64,000 bases of DNA, from assembly GCA_016124805.1 (NCBI GenBank), contig WGND01000011.1:124001-188000 (forward strand). The letters run 5' to 3'. Of the stretch, positions 17,617-26,775 are shown piece by piece (position 1 is the first letter of the stretch; every line of letters starts with the position of its first letter). The notes beneath the pieces are model-generated. The model ran no database searches. It saw only the letters and a list, made by a program, of their open reading frames with translations, and had not been told where the DNA came from. This DNA is from Hyphomicrobiales bacterium. Its GTDB lineage: Bacteria; Pseudomonadota; Alphaproteobacteria; Parvibaculales; Parvibaculaceae. Position numbers and translations under genes: made by a program.

Positions 17617-18504
17617 ATGTCTGACAAAGTTTCCTTTATCGGTTTGGGTGTCATGGGTTTCCCCATGGCGGGGCATCTGGCGCGCGCGGGCTATGATGTC
17701 TGTGTCTACAACCGCACATCTGCAAAGGCCGATAAATGGCTGGCGACCTATGGGGGTCGGGCGGCAGCAACACCGGCCGAGGCTGCACGTGATGCGCGGA
17801 TCGTGTTTGCCTGTGTCGGCAATGATGATGATGTTCGTGCGGTGACCATCGGGCCGGACGGCGCTTTTTCTGCCATGTCTGCCGGTGCGGTTTTTGTGGA
17901 TCACACAACAGCTTCAGCCGATGTGGCCCGCGAGCTGGCCGGTAAAGCGGCTGCGGCGGGTCTCGGCTTTCTGGACGCACCTGTATCGGGTGGACAGGCG
18001 GGTGCCGAAAACGGTCAGTTGACCATTATGGCGGGGGGCGCGGCGGCTGATTATGCCGCTGCAGAAAAGGCGATGGGGCATTATGCCCGCCAGATGCGCC
18101 TGATGGGGCCATCGGGTTCAGGTCAGCTTACCAAGATGGTCAATCAGATCTGCATCGCTGGTCTTGTGGAGGGGCTTGCTGAAGGACTTCATTTTGCCCT
18201 GCGCGCAGGGTTGGATGCGAATGCTGTCATTGAAGTGATCTCGAAAGGAGCTGCCCAGAGCTGGCAGATGGAAAATCGTTACAAGACGATGATAGAAAGC
18301 AAATATGATTTCGGCTTTGCCGTCGACTGGATGCGCAAGGACCTTGCGATCTGTCTGGCAGAGGCCGCGCGCAATGGCGCCGATCTGCCCGTCACCCGGC
18401 TGGTTGATCAATTTTATGGTGAAGTCCAGAAGGCGGGCGGCGGGCGCCTTGATACATCGAGCCTGCTGACACGCTATGAACCTCCGGGCAAACCCACCAA
18501 GTAG
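17617..18504 (+). CDS. NAD(P)-dependent beta-hydroxyacid dehydrogenase
   Basis: A 295-residue member of the 3-hydroxyisobutyrate/6-phosphogluconate dehydrogenase superfamily. The N-terminal dinucleotide-binding motif is FIGLGVMGFPMAGHLARAGYD, the substrate-binding motif is DAPVSGGQAGAENGQLTIM near residue 120, and the catalytic Lys lies in SGQLTKMVNQI near residue 170. The exact substrate is not clear: tartronate semialdehyde, glyoxylate and 3-hydroxyisobutyrate are all possible. A separate mmsB lies at 23.7 kb, so this copy is probably not the valine enzyme. The decarboxylase gene starts 14 bases downstream. Confidence 0.88.
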   Translation: MSDKVSFIGLGVMGFPMAGHLARAGYDVCVYNRTSAKADKWLATYGGRAAATPAEAARDARIVFACVGNDDDVRAVTIGPDGAFSAMSAGAVFVDHTTASADVARELAGKAAAAGLGFLDAPVSGGQAGAENGQLTIMAGGAAADYAAAEKAMGHYARQMRLMGPSGSGQLTKMVNQICIAGLVEGLAEGLHFALRAGLDANAVIEVISKGAAQSWQMENRYKTMIESKYDFGFAVDWMRKDLAICLAEAARNGADLPVTRLVDQFYGEVQKAGGGRLDTSSLLTRYEPPGKPTK

Positions 18505-18518
18505 AAGAAGGAATTTGA

Positions 18519-19670
18519 ATGTCCAATCTTGCCCGCAAGGCGCTGAGTTTCCCCTCGATTGCAGAAGTCATACGCCGGCTGGACCCGTCCTATCCGGTTT
18601 TCTGCATTTTCCCGGAGATCCTTCAGAACCGGGCACGGGAATTTGTCAGCGGCTTTCCGGGGACCACGCTTTATGCCGTGAAGTGCAATCCGCACGCCAT
18701 TGTTCTCAAGGCGCTCAATGAGGGGGGCGTTGAGCATTTCGACACCGCGTCGGTGCCCGAGATTGCCAAAGTTGTTGAACAACTTCCTGAGGCACATTGC
18801 TATTTCAACCATCCGGTCAAGGGACGCGGCGCCCTTGAGTCGGCTGCCGATGTCTATGGCATCACGCATTATGTGGTCGATCATATTGATGAATTGAACA
18901 AGGTCATTGGGATCGCCGGTACGGACATCACGATTGAAGTGCGTATCTCAACACCCAAGGGGAGCGCGATTTATGATCTCTCCTCCAAATTTGGAACCAC
19001 GCCTGAAAATGCCGTTTCACTTTTGAAGGAAGCGCATGCCCGTGGTTGCCGCACGGCCATCGCCTTTCATGTCGGCAGCCAATGCACCGATCCGGATGCC
19101 TTTCGCGTGGCCATGGAAATGGCGTCCGGTGTGGCAAGACATGCAGATGTTCCGATCGACTATATGGATGTGGGGGGTGGTTTTCCCGCTGCCTATAAAT
19201 ATGCGGTGCCGCCGCTTCAGGATTATTTTGACGTTATCAAGGCGACGAAAGAACGTCTGAAGCTGACCATGCCTCTTTATGCCGAGCCGGGCAGGGCCCT
19301 GGTTGCTGAAGGCTGCTCCGTCATCACACAGGTGCATCTGCGCAAGGGGGACGACCTCTATATCAATGACGGAATTTATGGATGTCTTTCCGAAATCCGT
19401 GATTGTGATCTCGACCCGCCGGTTCGGGCGATTGCAGATGACCGGGTGCTGTCCGGTAACATGAAGCCCTATAGAATTTTTGGTCCTACATGTGACAGCC
19501 TCGACACGCTGCGCCCGCTTTTTTCATTGCCGGAAGATATTTCCGAGGGCGACTGGATAGAATTTGGCATGATGGGTGCCTATTCGATAGGCATGCAAAC
19601 CGGCTTCAACGGCTTTGTCACCGATACCATTGTGCGTGTCGACGGGCTGCACGAAGAATTTCCATTTTAG
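18519..19670 (+). CDS. Type III PLP-dependent decarboxylase (ornithine/lysine type)
   Basis: The 383-residue protein belongs to the alanine-racemase-fold Orn/DAP/Arg decarboxylases. The PLP lysine is in TTLYAVKCNPH near residue 51, the glycine-rich phosphate-binding motif is MDVGGGFPA, and the C-terminal FGPTCDSLDTL carries the catalytic cysteine of ornithine/lysine decarboxylases. Expected product is putrescine or cadaverine. A GAAGAAGGA ribosome-binding site precedes the ATG. The gene follows the dehydrogenase by 14 bases, suggesting one transcript. No speF-type riboswitch fits in that gap. Confidence 0.9.
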   Translation: MSNLARKALSFPSIAEVIRRLDPSYPVFCIFPEILQNRAREFVSGFPGTTLYAVKCNPHAIVLKALNEGGVEHFDTASVPEIAKVVEQLPEAHCYFNHPVKGRGALESAADVYGITHYVVDHIDELNKVIGIAGTDITIEVRISTPKGSAIYDLSSKFGTTPENAVSLLKEAHARGCRTAIAFHVGSQCTDPDAFRVAMEMASGVARHADVPIDYMDVGGGFPAAYKYAVPPLQDYFDVIKATKERLKLTMPLYAEPGRALVAEGCSVITQVHLRKGDDLYINDGIYGCLSEIRDCDLDPPVRAIADDRVLSGNMKPYRIFGPTCDSLDTLRPLFSLPEDISEGDWIEFGMMGAYSIGMQTGFNGFVTDTIVRVDGLHEEFPF

Positions 19671-19715
19671 AAAAGTCGTCCGTTCACTGAGTGTTCTTTT
19701 ATTCTGCATATATTA

Positions 19716-19736
19716 CATGTTAACGTCGATAACATG
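19716..19736 (+). promoter_or_regulatory. Palindromic operator candidate upstream of tetR
   Basis: Inverted repeat with arms CATGTTAACG and CGATAACATG around a central T; nine of ten base pairs are complementary. It sits 29 bases before the TetR GTG start and just after a TATATT hexamer at 19709-19714 that could be a -10 element. Position and size fit a TetR-dimer site for autoregulation. Confidence 0.6.
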
Positions 19737-19765
19737 AGCCCGTTTGCACAAATGGAGAACGCCGG

Positions 19766-20227
19766 GTGGTTTCACGAGTCAGGTTGAGAGGCAGCAAGGC
19801 GCATTATCATCACGGCGATCTGAAACGCGCCCTGATGGACGCGGCAATCACGCTGATTGATATTCGTGGCCGCAGCGCCCTGACCCTGCGGGAGACAGCC
19901 CGACGGGTTGGCGTTTCCGAAGCTGCGCCCTATCGGCATTTCACCAATCTGGACAACCTGTTGGGGGCGATAGCGCTGGAAGGATACGATCTGTTGATGG
20001 CTGATCTGGATTCTGTTTCCAGCATACGCGCGACGCGGCAGACCTATCTGAACTTTGCGCAGGATTTTGCCGGACGTTATGAACTGATGTTCGGTCCCCT
20101 CAAGGACCGGAAGGCGGCCAACCGGCGCAAGGTCATTGTTCAGCAACTTGGCGCGCGTCTGGACGGCGCGGGCGGTCTGGCTGCTTTGCATGGCGAGGCA
20201 TCATTGATGCTCGCCGGTTTGGCATGA
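19766..20227 (+). CDS. TetR-family regulator, short form
   Basis: The helix-turn-helix is clear: KRALMDAAITLIDIRGRSALT, then LRETARRVGVSEAAPYRHF (about residues 47-65). The start is GTG. At 153 residues it is about 40 shorter than usual for the HYHHGDL subgroup, and the ligand domain ends soon after HGEASLMLAGLA. It could be a natural short form or be truncated by an internal deletion; no in-frame continuation is evident before hemB, which ends 6 bases away on the other strand. A near-perfect palindrome lies upstream. The ligand is unknown. Confidence 0.82.
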   Translation: MVSRVRLRGSKAHYHHGDLKRALMDAAITLIDIRGRSALTLRETARRVGVSEAAPYRHFTNLDNLLGAIALEGYDLLMADLDSVSSIRATRQTYLNFAQDFAGRYELMFGPLKDRKAANRRKVIVQQLGARLDGAGGLAALHGEASLMLAGLA

Positions 20228-20233
20228 GTGGAA

Positions 20234-21292
<1,059 letters not shown>

Positions 21293-21337
21293 TCACTTCA
21301 TGCGCGTCTTGCTGACCTTGCGTCAAATGCGCGTTGT

Positions 21338-21366
21338 TTGACAGCCCTGAGGGTGCCCATTATCAC
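21338..21366 (+). promoter_or_regulatory. Candidate promoter of the valine-catabolism operon
   Basis: TTGACA at 21338-21343, 17 bases, then TATCAC at 21361-21366. The -35 matches consensus exactly and the -10 has four of six bases. It lies 75 bases before the acyl-CoA dehydrogenase ATG in a 187-base divergent region shared with hemB. Confidence 0.5.
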
Positions 21367-21440
21367 CTGACGATCAGTCCTGAAAACAGAGCAATAATGT
21401 GGATTGGCCCCTTGGCGGGCGGAACTTTTAGGGAGCGGGC

Positions 21441-22580
21441 ATGCGTTTCGAACTGACTGACGAGCAGACAGCCTTTCAGGACATGGCGCGCCAGTTTGCG
21501 GCTGATGATCTGGCACCCCATGCTGCTGACTGGGATGCGACGGCCTTTTTCCCGGTTGAGGTCATGCGCAAAGCAGCGGCGCTCGGGTTGGCCGGTATTT
21601 ATGTGCGCGAGGATGTCGGCGGCTCGGCCCTGACGCGCCTTGATGCCGCGCTCATCTTTGAAGCGCTCTCGGAGGGCTGCACATCGACGGCCGCCTTCAT
21701 GTCGATCCACAATATGGCCTCCTGGATGATCGACAGCTTTGGCAGTGAGGATCTGCGCCGCAAATGGCTGCCACGCCTGACAACCATGGAACTCATCGCC
21801 TCCTATTGCCTGACGGAACCCTCGGCGGGTTCGGATGCCGCTTCGCTACGCACCAAGGCCGTGCGGGAGGGCGATCACTATGTGATCAATGGCTCCAAGG
21901 CGTTTATTTCCGGCGCGGGGACTTCGGACATTTATGTCTGCATGGTGCGAACAGGAGATGAAGGGGCTGGTGGCATCACCTGCATGATTGTCGAAAAGGA
22001 CATGCCGGGTCTCAGCTTTGGCGTGCCGGAACGCAAGATGGGCTGGAACAGCCAGCCCACAGCTCAGGTCATGTTCGACAATGTCCGTGTGCCTGTTGCC
22101 AATCGCATTGGCGAAGAGGGGCAGGGCTTTCGTATCGCCATGATGGGGCTGGATGGCGGACGACTGAATATTGGTGCCTGCTCGATCGGCACGGCGAATG
22201 CCGCGATCAAGGCGGCCAAGAACTACATGAGCGAACGGCGTCAGTTCGGCAAATCGCTGGCACAGTTTCAGGCGCTGCAGTTCAAGCTCGCCGACATGGC
22301 AACCGAACTGGAAGCGGCCCGGCTGATGATCTATCAGGCGGCCACGAAAGTGGAGGCCAAATCGCCTGATGCCACCATGCATGCGGCCATGGCGAAACGC
22401 TTTGCGACCGATACCGGTTTCAAAGTGGTCAATGAGGCACTTCAGATTCACGGCGGCTATGGCTATCTGAAGGATTTTCCGCTGGAACGTCATTTGCGCG
22501 ATGTGCGCGTGCATCAGATTCTTGAAGGCACCAATGAAATCATGCGCGTCATTATTTCGCGTGAACTCTTCAAAAGCTGA
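21441..22580 (+). CDS. Acyl-CoA dehydrogenase, isobutyryl-CoA type
   Basis: The 379-residue protein has the full acyl-CoA dehydrogenase fold. CLTEPSAGSDAASL is the FAD/substrate motif near residue 125, RRQFGKSLAQFQALQFKLADM is the helical-domain motif, and the catalytic base is Glu362 in LEGTNEIMR. Context points to isobutyryl-CoA dehydrogenase: the next two genes encode 3-hydroxyisobutyryl-CoA hydrolase and 3-hydroxyisobutyrate dehydrogenase, the following steps of valine breakdown. The hydratase step between them must be encoded elsewhere. A GGGAGCGGGC stretch before the ATG is the ribosome-binding region. Confidence 0.92.
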   Translation: MRFELTDEQTAFQDMARQFAADDLAPHAADWDATAFFPVEVMRKAAALGLAGIYVREDVGGSALTRLDAALIFEALSEGCTSTAAFMSIHNMASWMIDSFGSEDLRRKWLPRLTTMELIASYCLTEPSAGSDAASLRTKAVREGDHYVINGSKAFISGAGTSDIYVCMVRTGDEGAGGITCMIVEKDMPGLSFGVPERKMGWNSQPTAQVMFDNVRVPVANRIGEEGQGFRIAMMGLDGGRLNIGACSIGTANAAIKAAKNYMSERRQFGKSLAQFQALQFKLADMATELEAARLMIYQAATKVEAKSPDATMHAAMAKRFATDTGFKVVNEALQIHGGYGYLKDFPLERHLRDVRVHQILEGTNEIMRVIISRELFKS

Positions 22581-22624
22581 TGTTTTGCGCAAACTGACCT
22601 GACGCCAGATCGATAAGGACCCCC

Positions 22625-23665
22625 ATGTCTGAGGAAGCTGAAGTTCTCTTTTCGCGTGTCGGATCGGCAGGCCTCATCACACTCAACCGTCCCAAGGCGC
22701 TGAACGCGCTGACACTGAATATGGTGCGGCTTATCCATCCGCAGCTCAGGACATGGGCCGATGATCCCGCTATCAAGCTGGTGATGATTGAAGGCGCGGG
22801 CGAAAAGGGTTTTTGCGCTGGCGGCGACATCCGCGCGCTGCATGACTGGGGCAAGGCCGGCGACCGCAACGTCTATGACTTCTATCGTGAGGAATATCAC
22901 CTCAACACCTTCATCAAGCGATATCCCAAACCCTATGTCGCACTGATGGACGGCATCACCATGGGCGGTGGCGTGGGCATGTCGGTGCATGGCTCGCATC
23001 GCGTCGCCACCGAACGTCTGGTTTTTGCCATGCCGGAAACGGGCATTGGCCTCATCCCCGATGTTGGCGGGACCTATTTTTTGCCGCGACTGCCGGGCGA
23101 ACTCGGCATGTATCTGGCGCTGACGGGCGAACGCTTCAAGGCGGCGGACGCCATTTATGCCGGTATCGCAGATGTGTTCGTGGCCGGGGATCAGATCGAG
23201 GCGCTGAAGCAGGCGCTTGGTTCAGGTGATGCCATTGCCGATACGCTTGCCCGCTTTGCGCAGGATGCAGGCGAGGCGCCGATTGCGGCCATGCAGGAGC
23301 AGATTGACCGGCATTTTTCAGCGCAGACGCTAAAAGCGGTCTTGTCCTCTCTTCGGTATGATGTCTCGGACTGGGCGCAGAAAATGGCACAGCTCATAGA
23401 AGCCAAATCGCCAACCTGTGCCATGGTCGCCTTTGCTCAGCTTCGTCTGGGGGCGACGCTTGAATTTGAAGACTGCATGGCCGTTGATTTCAGGCTGACA
23501 AGCCGCTGCATGCAGGGGCATGATTTTTACGAGGGCGTGCGCGCGGTTATCATCGACAAGGATCAGGCACCTGCCTGGGTGCCAGCCACGATTGATGAGG
23601 TCAGCCAGACGCAGGTCGATGCCTATTTCGCCTCGCTGGGCGAGGATGAATTGAGACTCAAATAA
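22625..23665 (+). CDS. 3-hydroxyisobutyryl-CoA hydrolase
   Basis: A 346-residue crotonase-fold protein of the HIBCH group. The oxyanion-hole region is GEKGFCAGGDIRAL near residue 60, and KPYVALMDGITMGGGVGMSVHG with MPETGIGLIPDVGGTYFLPRL (about residues 137-157) are diagnostic of the hydrolase over ordinary enoyl-CoA hydratases. It releases free 3-hydroxyisobutyrate from its CoA ester. It stands between the acyl-CoA dehydrogenase (44-base gap) and mmsB (28-base gap), consistent with a valine degradation operon. Confidence 0.9.
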   Translation: MSEEAEVLFSRVGSAGLITLNRPKALNALTLNMVRLIHPQLRTWADDPAIKLVMIEGAGEKGFCAGGDIRALHDWGKAGDRNVYDFYREEYHLNTFIKRYPKPYVALMDGITMGGGVGMSVHGSHRVATERLVFAMPETGIGLIPDVGGTYFLPRLPGELGMYLALTGERFKAADAIYAGIADVFVAGDQIEALKQALGSGDAIADTLARFAQDAGEAPIAAMQEQIDRHFSAQTLKAVLSSLRYDVSDWAQKMAQLIEAKSPTCAMVAFAQLRLGATLEFEDCMAVDFRLTSRCMQGHDFYEGVRAVIIDKDQAPAWVPATIDEVSQTQVDAYFASLGEDELRLK

Positions 23666-23693
23666 TAGCCGGCCAACCGGCACAGGAGGAATA

Positions 23694-24584
23694 ATGGCAG
23701 CCATCGGTTTTATCGGACTTGGCAATATGGGCGGCCCCATGGCACGCAATCTTGTCAAGGCAGGGCACAAGCTCAAGGTCTTTGATCTATCCGAGGTGGC
23801 GGTGGCCGCGCTTGTGGAGGCTGGTGCGACAAAGGCTGAGAGTGCTGCCGATGCCGCGCGTGACGCCGATGCGGTCGTCACCATGCTGCCCGCCGGTGAA
23901 CATGTGCGGTCGATTTATCTGGGTGATGCGGGCCTGCTGGCGGCTGCGAAGAAAGGCACGCTTTTCATCGACAGTTCGACCATCGATGTGACATCGGCAC
24001 GCGACGTGATCATGGCTGCGGAAGCGGTCGGCATGATGATGGTCGACGCCCCTGTTTCAGGCGGTGTCGGTGGGGCGGAAGCAGGCACGCTCACCTTTAT
24101 GGTGGGGGGCAGCGCCGAAGGCTTTGAAGCGGCAAAACCGTTGCTTGAGAAGATGGGCAAGAACATCTTCCATGCGGGCCAGGCCGGCAATGGTCAGGTC
24201 GCCAAGGTCTGCAACAACATGATCCTCGGCATTTCCATGATCGGGGTTAGCGAAGCCTTTCTGCTGGGTGAAAAGCTGGGGCTCGATGCACAAACCCTGT
24301 TTGATATTTCCTCGACCGCCTCGGGGCAGTGCTGGTCCATGACGAGCTATTGCCCGGTGCCGGGGCCGGTGCCGGCATCGCCCGCCAACCGCAACTATCA
24401 GGCTGGCTTCAGCGCGGCCATGATGCTGAAGGATTTGCGGCTCGCGCAGGATGCATCCAAATCGGTGAAATCACCCACGCCACTGGGCGCGCAGGCGGCG
24501 CAGCTCTACGCCCTGATGGAGGCGGCAGGCGCAGACGGGCTGGATTTTTCAGGAATTATTAAGCTACTCAGGGGTGATGTCTGA
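23694..24584 (+). CDS. mmsB: 3-hydroxyisobutyrate dehydrogenase
   Basis: MmsB oxidises 3-hydroxyisobutyrate to methylmalonate semialdehyde with NAD. The 296-residue protein starts IGFIGLGNMGGPMARNLVKAGH, has DAPVSGGVGGAEAGTLTFMVGG near residue 120 and the catalytic Lys in GNGQVAKVCNNMILGISM near residue 170. A CPVPGPVPASPANRNYQAGF stretch near residue 220 is typical of HIBDH. An AGGAGG site precedes the ATG. The next enzyme of the pathway, methylmalonate-semialdehyde dehydrogenase (mmsA), is not in this window. Confidence 0.94.
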   Translation: MAAIGFIGLGNMGGPMARNLVKAGHKLKVFDLSEVAVAALVEAGATKAESAADAARDADAVVTMLPAGEHVRSIYLGDAGLLAAAKKGTLFIDSSTIDVTSARDVIMAAEAVGMMMVDAPVSGGVGGAEAGTLTFMVGGSAEGFEAAKPLLEKMGKNIFHAGQAGNGQVAKVCNNMILGISMIGVSEAFLLGEKLGLDAQTLFDISSTASGQCWSMTSYCPVPGPVPASPANRNYQAGFSAAMMLKDLRLAQDASKSVKSPTPLGAQAAQLYALMEAAGADGLDFSGIIKLLRGDV

Positions 24585-24616
24585 GACTTCATGTTGCTTA
24601 AGGGCTCATTAGGATC

Positions 24617-24635
24617 AATTGGATATTGTCCAATT
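24617..24635 (+). promoter_or_regulatory. Inverted repeat upstream of ldtR, candidate operator
   Basis: Arms AATTGGA and TCCAATT, perfect over 7 bases, separated by TATTG. It lies 58 bases before the ldtR ATG. Size and symmetry fit a MarR-dimer site, suggesting autoregulation. No matching copy was seen in the ldtP leader (25207-25388), which contains a different palindrome, GGGTTAACCC, at 25345-25354. Confidence 0.5.
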
Positions 24636-24693
24636 TGTCATGGCAGAAAGCCGTGTGAAGGGGTCCTTTTAAGCGGAGTTTGAGGCAACGACC

Positions 24694-25206
24694 ATGGGTA
24701 TGATGAACACAAAGGCCAGTCCGGTTCTTGAGGATCAGAATGATCCTGAAGCCAAAGCCTCCTATCTTGTTGCTTTGACATATGTCGAGCGTTTGCACCG
24801 CCGTCTTCTTGACGTGATCAAGGACGAGCTGGACCGCATCGACTGTTCTGAAATCAATAGCGTCCAGGCACTTCTGCTGTTCAATATTGGCGATGCCGAG
24901 ATGACAGCGGGCGAGCTTCGCACGCGCGGTCATTATCTGGGCTCCAATGTGTCCTATAACCTCAAGAAGCTCGTTGAAGCCGGTTATATTGATCACAAGC
25001 GCTCGCGTCAGGATCGCCGTTCCGTGCGTGTCAGCCTGACCGACAAGGGCCGCGATATTTGCGCCGCCATTGATGGTGTCTACAACAAGCATGCGGGCAT
25101 GATTGGCGAAGTGGGCGATATCAGCGAGAGCGAGCTGGCGCAGGTCAATGCCACGCTGCACAAGCTCGAACGCTTCTGGACCGACCAAATCCGTTTTCGC
25201 CTCTGA
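24694..25206 (+). CDS. ldtR: LdtR-like MarR-family regulator
   Basis: A 170-residue winged-helix regulator. The recognition helix region is LRTRGHYLGSNVSYNLKKLVEAGYI (about residues 72-96), with wing KRSRQDRRSVRVSL. The gene lies directly upstream of an L,D-transpeptidase gene, the arrangement known for LdtR in Liberibacter and Sinorhizobium, where it controls ldtP and osmotic tolerance. The symbol is given by this context and sequence pattern; direct identity was not computed. A palindrome upstream (24617-24635) is a candidate autoregulatory site. A second ATG six bases in is possible. Confidence 0.8.
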   Translation: MGMMNTKASPVLEDQNDPEAKASYLVALTYVERLHRRLLDVIKDELDRIDCSEINSVQALLLFNIGDAEMTAGELRTRGHYLGSNVSYNLKKLVEAGYIDHKRSRQDRRSVRVSLTDKGRDICAAIDGVYNKHAGMIGEVGDISESELAQVNATLHKLERFWTDQIRFRL

Positions 25207-25388
25207 GCGCTTCCACTGAACATTTTCCTGCCGCCCCGTGCAGCATGAGAGTTGCATTTTCACCACTTGGACGCTTCGGACCGGGGATTTTCGGCCTGAA
25301 TGTCATAAAGGTGATCGGGTTTGCGACATATTTCATGCCAAACTGGGTTAACCCGTCGCGTTCTGTGCCATAACAGGACGCAAGCGGT

Positions 25389-26723
25389 GTGAGACGTCTT
25401 CTGACAGGGAAATGTATTTTGGCCATAGCGGCGCACCCAACCCTCCGAACTGATCTTCTTCGCCTTCTGGGCGCAGGGCTGCTTGTTGCCTCCTGTCTGG
25501 TCATCAGCCAAGTCGCCCATGCTGAATCGACCCCGGGCAATGCTGAATGGGTCGATCCATGGGCTGCAACCATGCAGAGCGATTCAGAGGATGTGAACGA
25601 CATCTCGAACGCGCCTGTCAGCGTTTCGATGGTCCCGACATTGGGTGAGAGCGGTCTCTATCTGATGAAGCGATCACTCGGGCGCTATGAGGAAATCCAG
25701 ATGCAGGGCGGCTGGCAGCGTATCCCCCAGGGCGAACGTCTGGAGCTTGACGTGCGCGACCCGCGCGTCGCCATGGTGCGCCGCCGGCTGGAAGTGACAG
25801 GCGATTTTGTCTCCGATCCCGCCGCCGATCCTTTTCTGTTTGATCAGGCGATCTACGAGGCGGTGGAGCGCTTTCAGTTGCGTCACGGCCTTAAGCCGGA
25901 CGGCATTGTGGGGCGTCGCACCATTGCTGCGATGAATATTCCTGTTGAAGCGCGTATTCGCCAGATCAATCTCAATATCAAGCGCTTGATGGATGCGATG
26001 CCGAAATCCGAGGCCTATCGCTATGTCTTCGTGAATATTGCCGGTCAGGAAGTCGAGGCGGTGGAAGCTGGCCGCGTCGTCATGCGCAAGCGCGTGATTG
26101 TCGGCAAGCTGGATCGTCAGACGCCGGAATATGATAGTGAAGTCAATTATATCGCCTTCAATCCTTATTGGAATGTGCCGCAATCAATTGCGCTGAAGGA
26201 CATGCTGCCGAAAGTGCAGGCCGATCCGGGCTATCTTGTGCGCAAGAATATCCGCGTACTTCAGGGGTGGGGCCAGTATGAGCGCGAGATCAGCCCTTAT
26301 AACGTCAACTGGTTTGAACCCGGTGTGACGGAGAAATATCGCCTGCGGCAGGATCCGAGCAGCCACAACTCTCTTGGCACCGTCAAAATCAATTTCAACA
26401 ATCCCTTTGCCGTCTATCTGCACGATACGCCCGTGAAGAGTCTGTTTGATCGCTCCGGCCGCAATTTCAGTTCCGGCTGCGTGCGTGTGCAGGATGTCCG
26501 CGACCTCGTGACCTGGCTGCTTCAGGACAATGATGGCTGGAACCGGCAGCGCGTGGACAGGACCATCCAGTCAACCGCCCGTCTTGATGTGCCCCTCAAG
26601 GTCAATGTCCCGATCCATCTTATGTATCTGACCGCCTGGTCGACGGATGACGGAGTAGTCAATTTCCGAGATGACATCTATAATCGCGATACGACACTGA
26701 GCTCGTCACTTGAGCGAAGGTGA
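25389..26723 (+). CDS. ldtP: L,D-transpeptidase, YcbB/LdtP type
   Basis: The enzyme forms 3-3 crosslinks in peptidoglycan or attaches proteins to it. The 444-residue protein has an N-terminal signal (hydrophobic core about residues 27-43, ending VAHAES), a peptidoglycan-binding domain with FQLRHGLKPDGIVGRRTIAAMN near residue 155, and a YkuD catalytic domain. His345 is in YLHDTPVKSLF and the catalytic Cys364 in FSSGCVRVQD. Start is GTG. It lies 182 bases after ldtR, which probably regulates it. Confidence 0.92.
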   Translation: MRRLLTGKCILAIAAHPTLRTDLLRLLGAGLLVASCLVISQVAHAESTPGNAEWVDPWAATMQSDSEDVNDISNAPVSVSMVPTLGESGLYLMKRSLGRYEEIQMQGGWQRIPQGERLELDVRDPRVAMVRRRLEVTGDFVSDPAADPFLFDQAIYEAVERFQLRHGLKPDGIVGRRTIAAMNIPVEARIRQINLNIKRLMDAMPKSEAYRYVFVNIAGQEVEAVEAGRVVMRKRVIVGKLDRQTPEYDSEVNYIAFNPYWNVPQSIALKDMLPKVQADPGYLVRKNIRVLQGWGQYEREISPYNVNWFEPGVTEKYRLRQDPSSHNSLGTVKINFNNPFAVYLHDTPVKSLFDRSGRNFSSGCVRVQDVRDLVTWLLQDNDGWNRQRVDRTIQSTARLDVPLKVNVPIHLMYLTAWSTDDGVVNFRDDIYNRDTTLSSSLERR

Positions 26724-26775
26724 AGACGCCTAATAAACAACAACAGGTGAAAAACGCCTGAAAGGAGGGCAGCTC

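Noticed and set aside
18505-18518. speF-type riboswitch before the ornithine-type decarboxylase
   Set aside because: Only 14 bases separate it from the dehydrogenase gene, so no such element fits.
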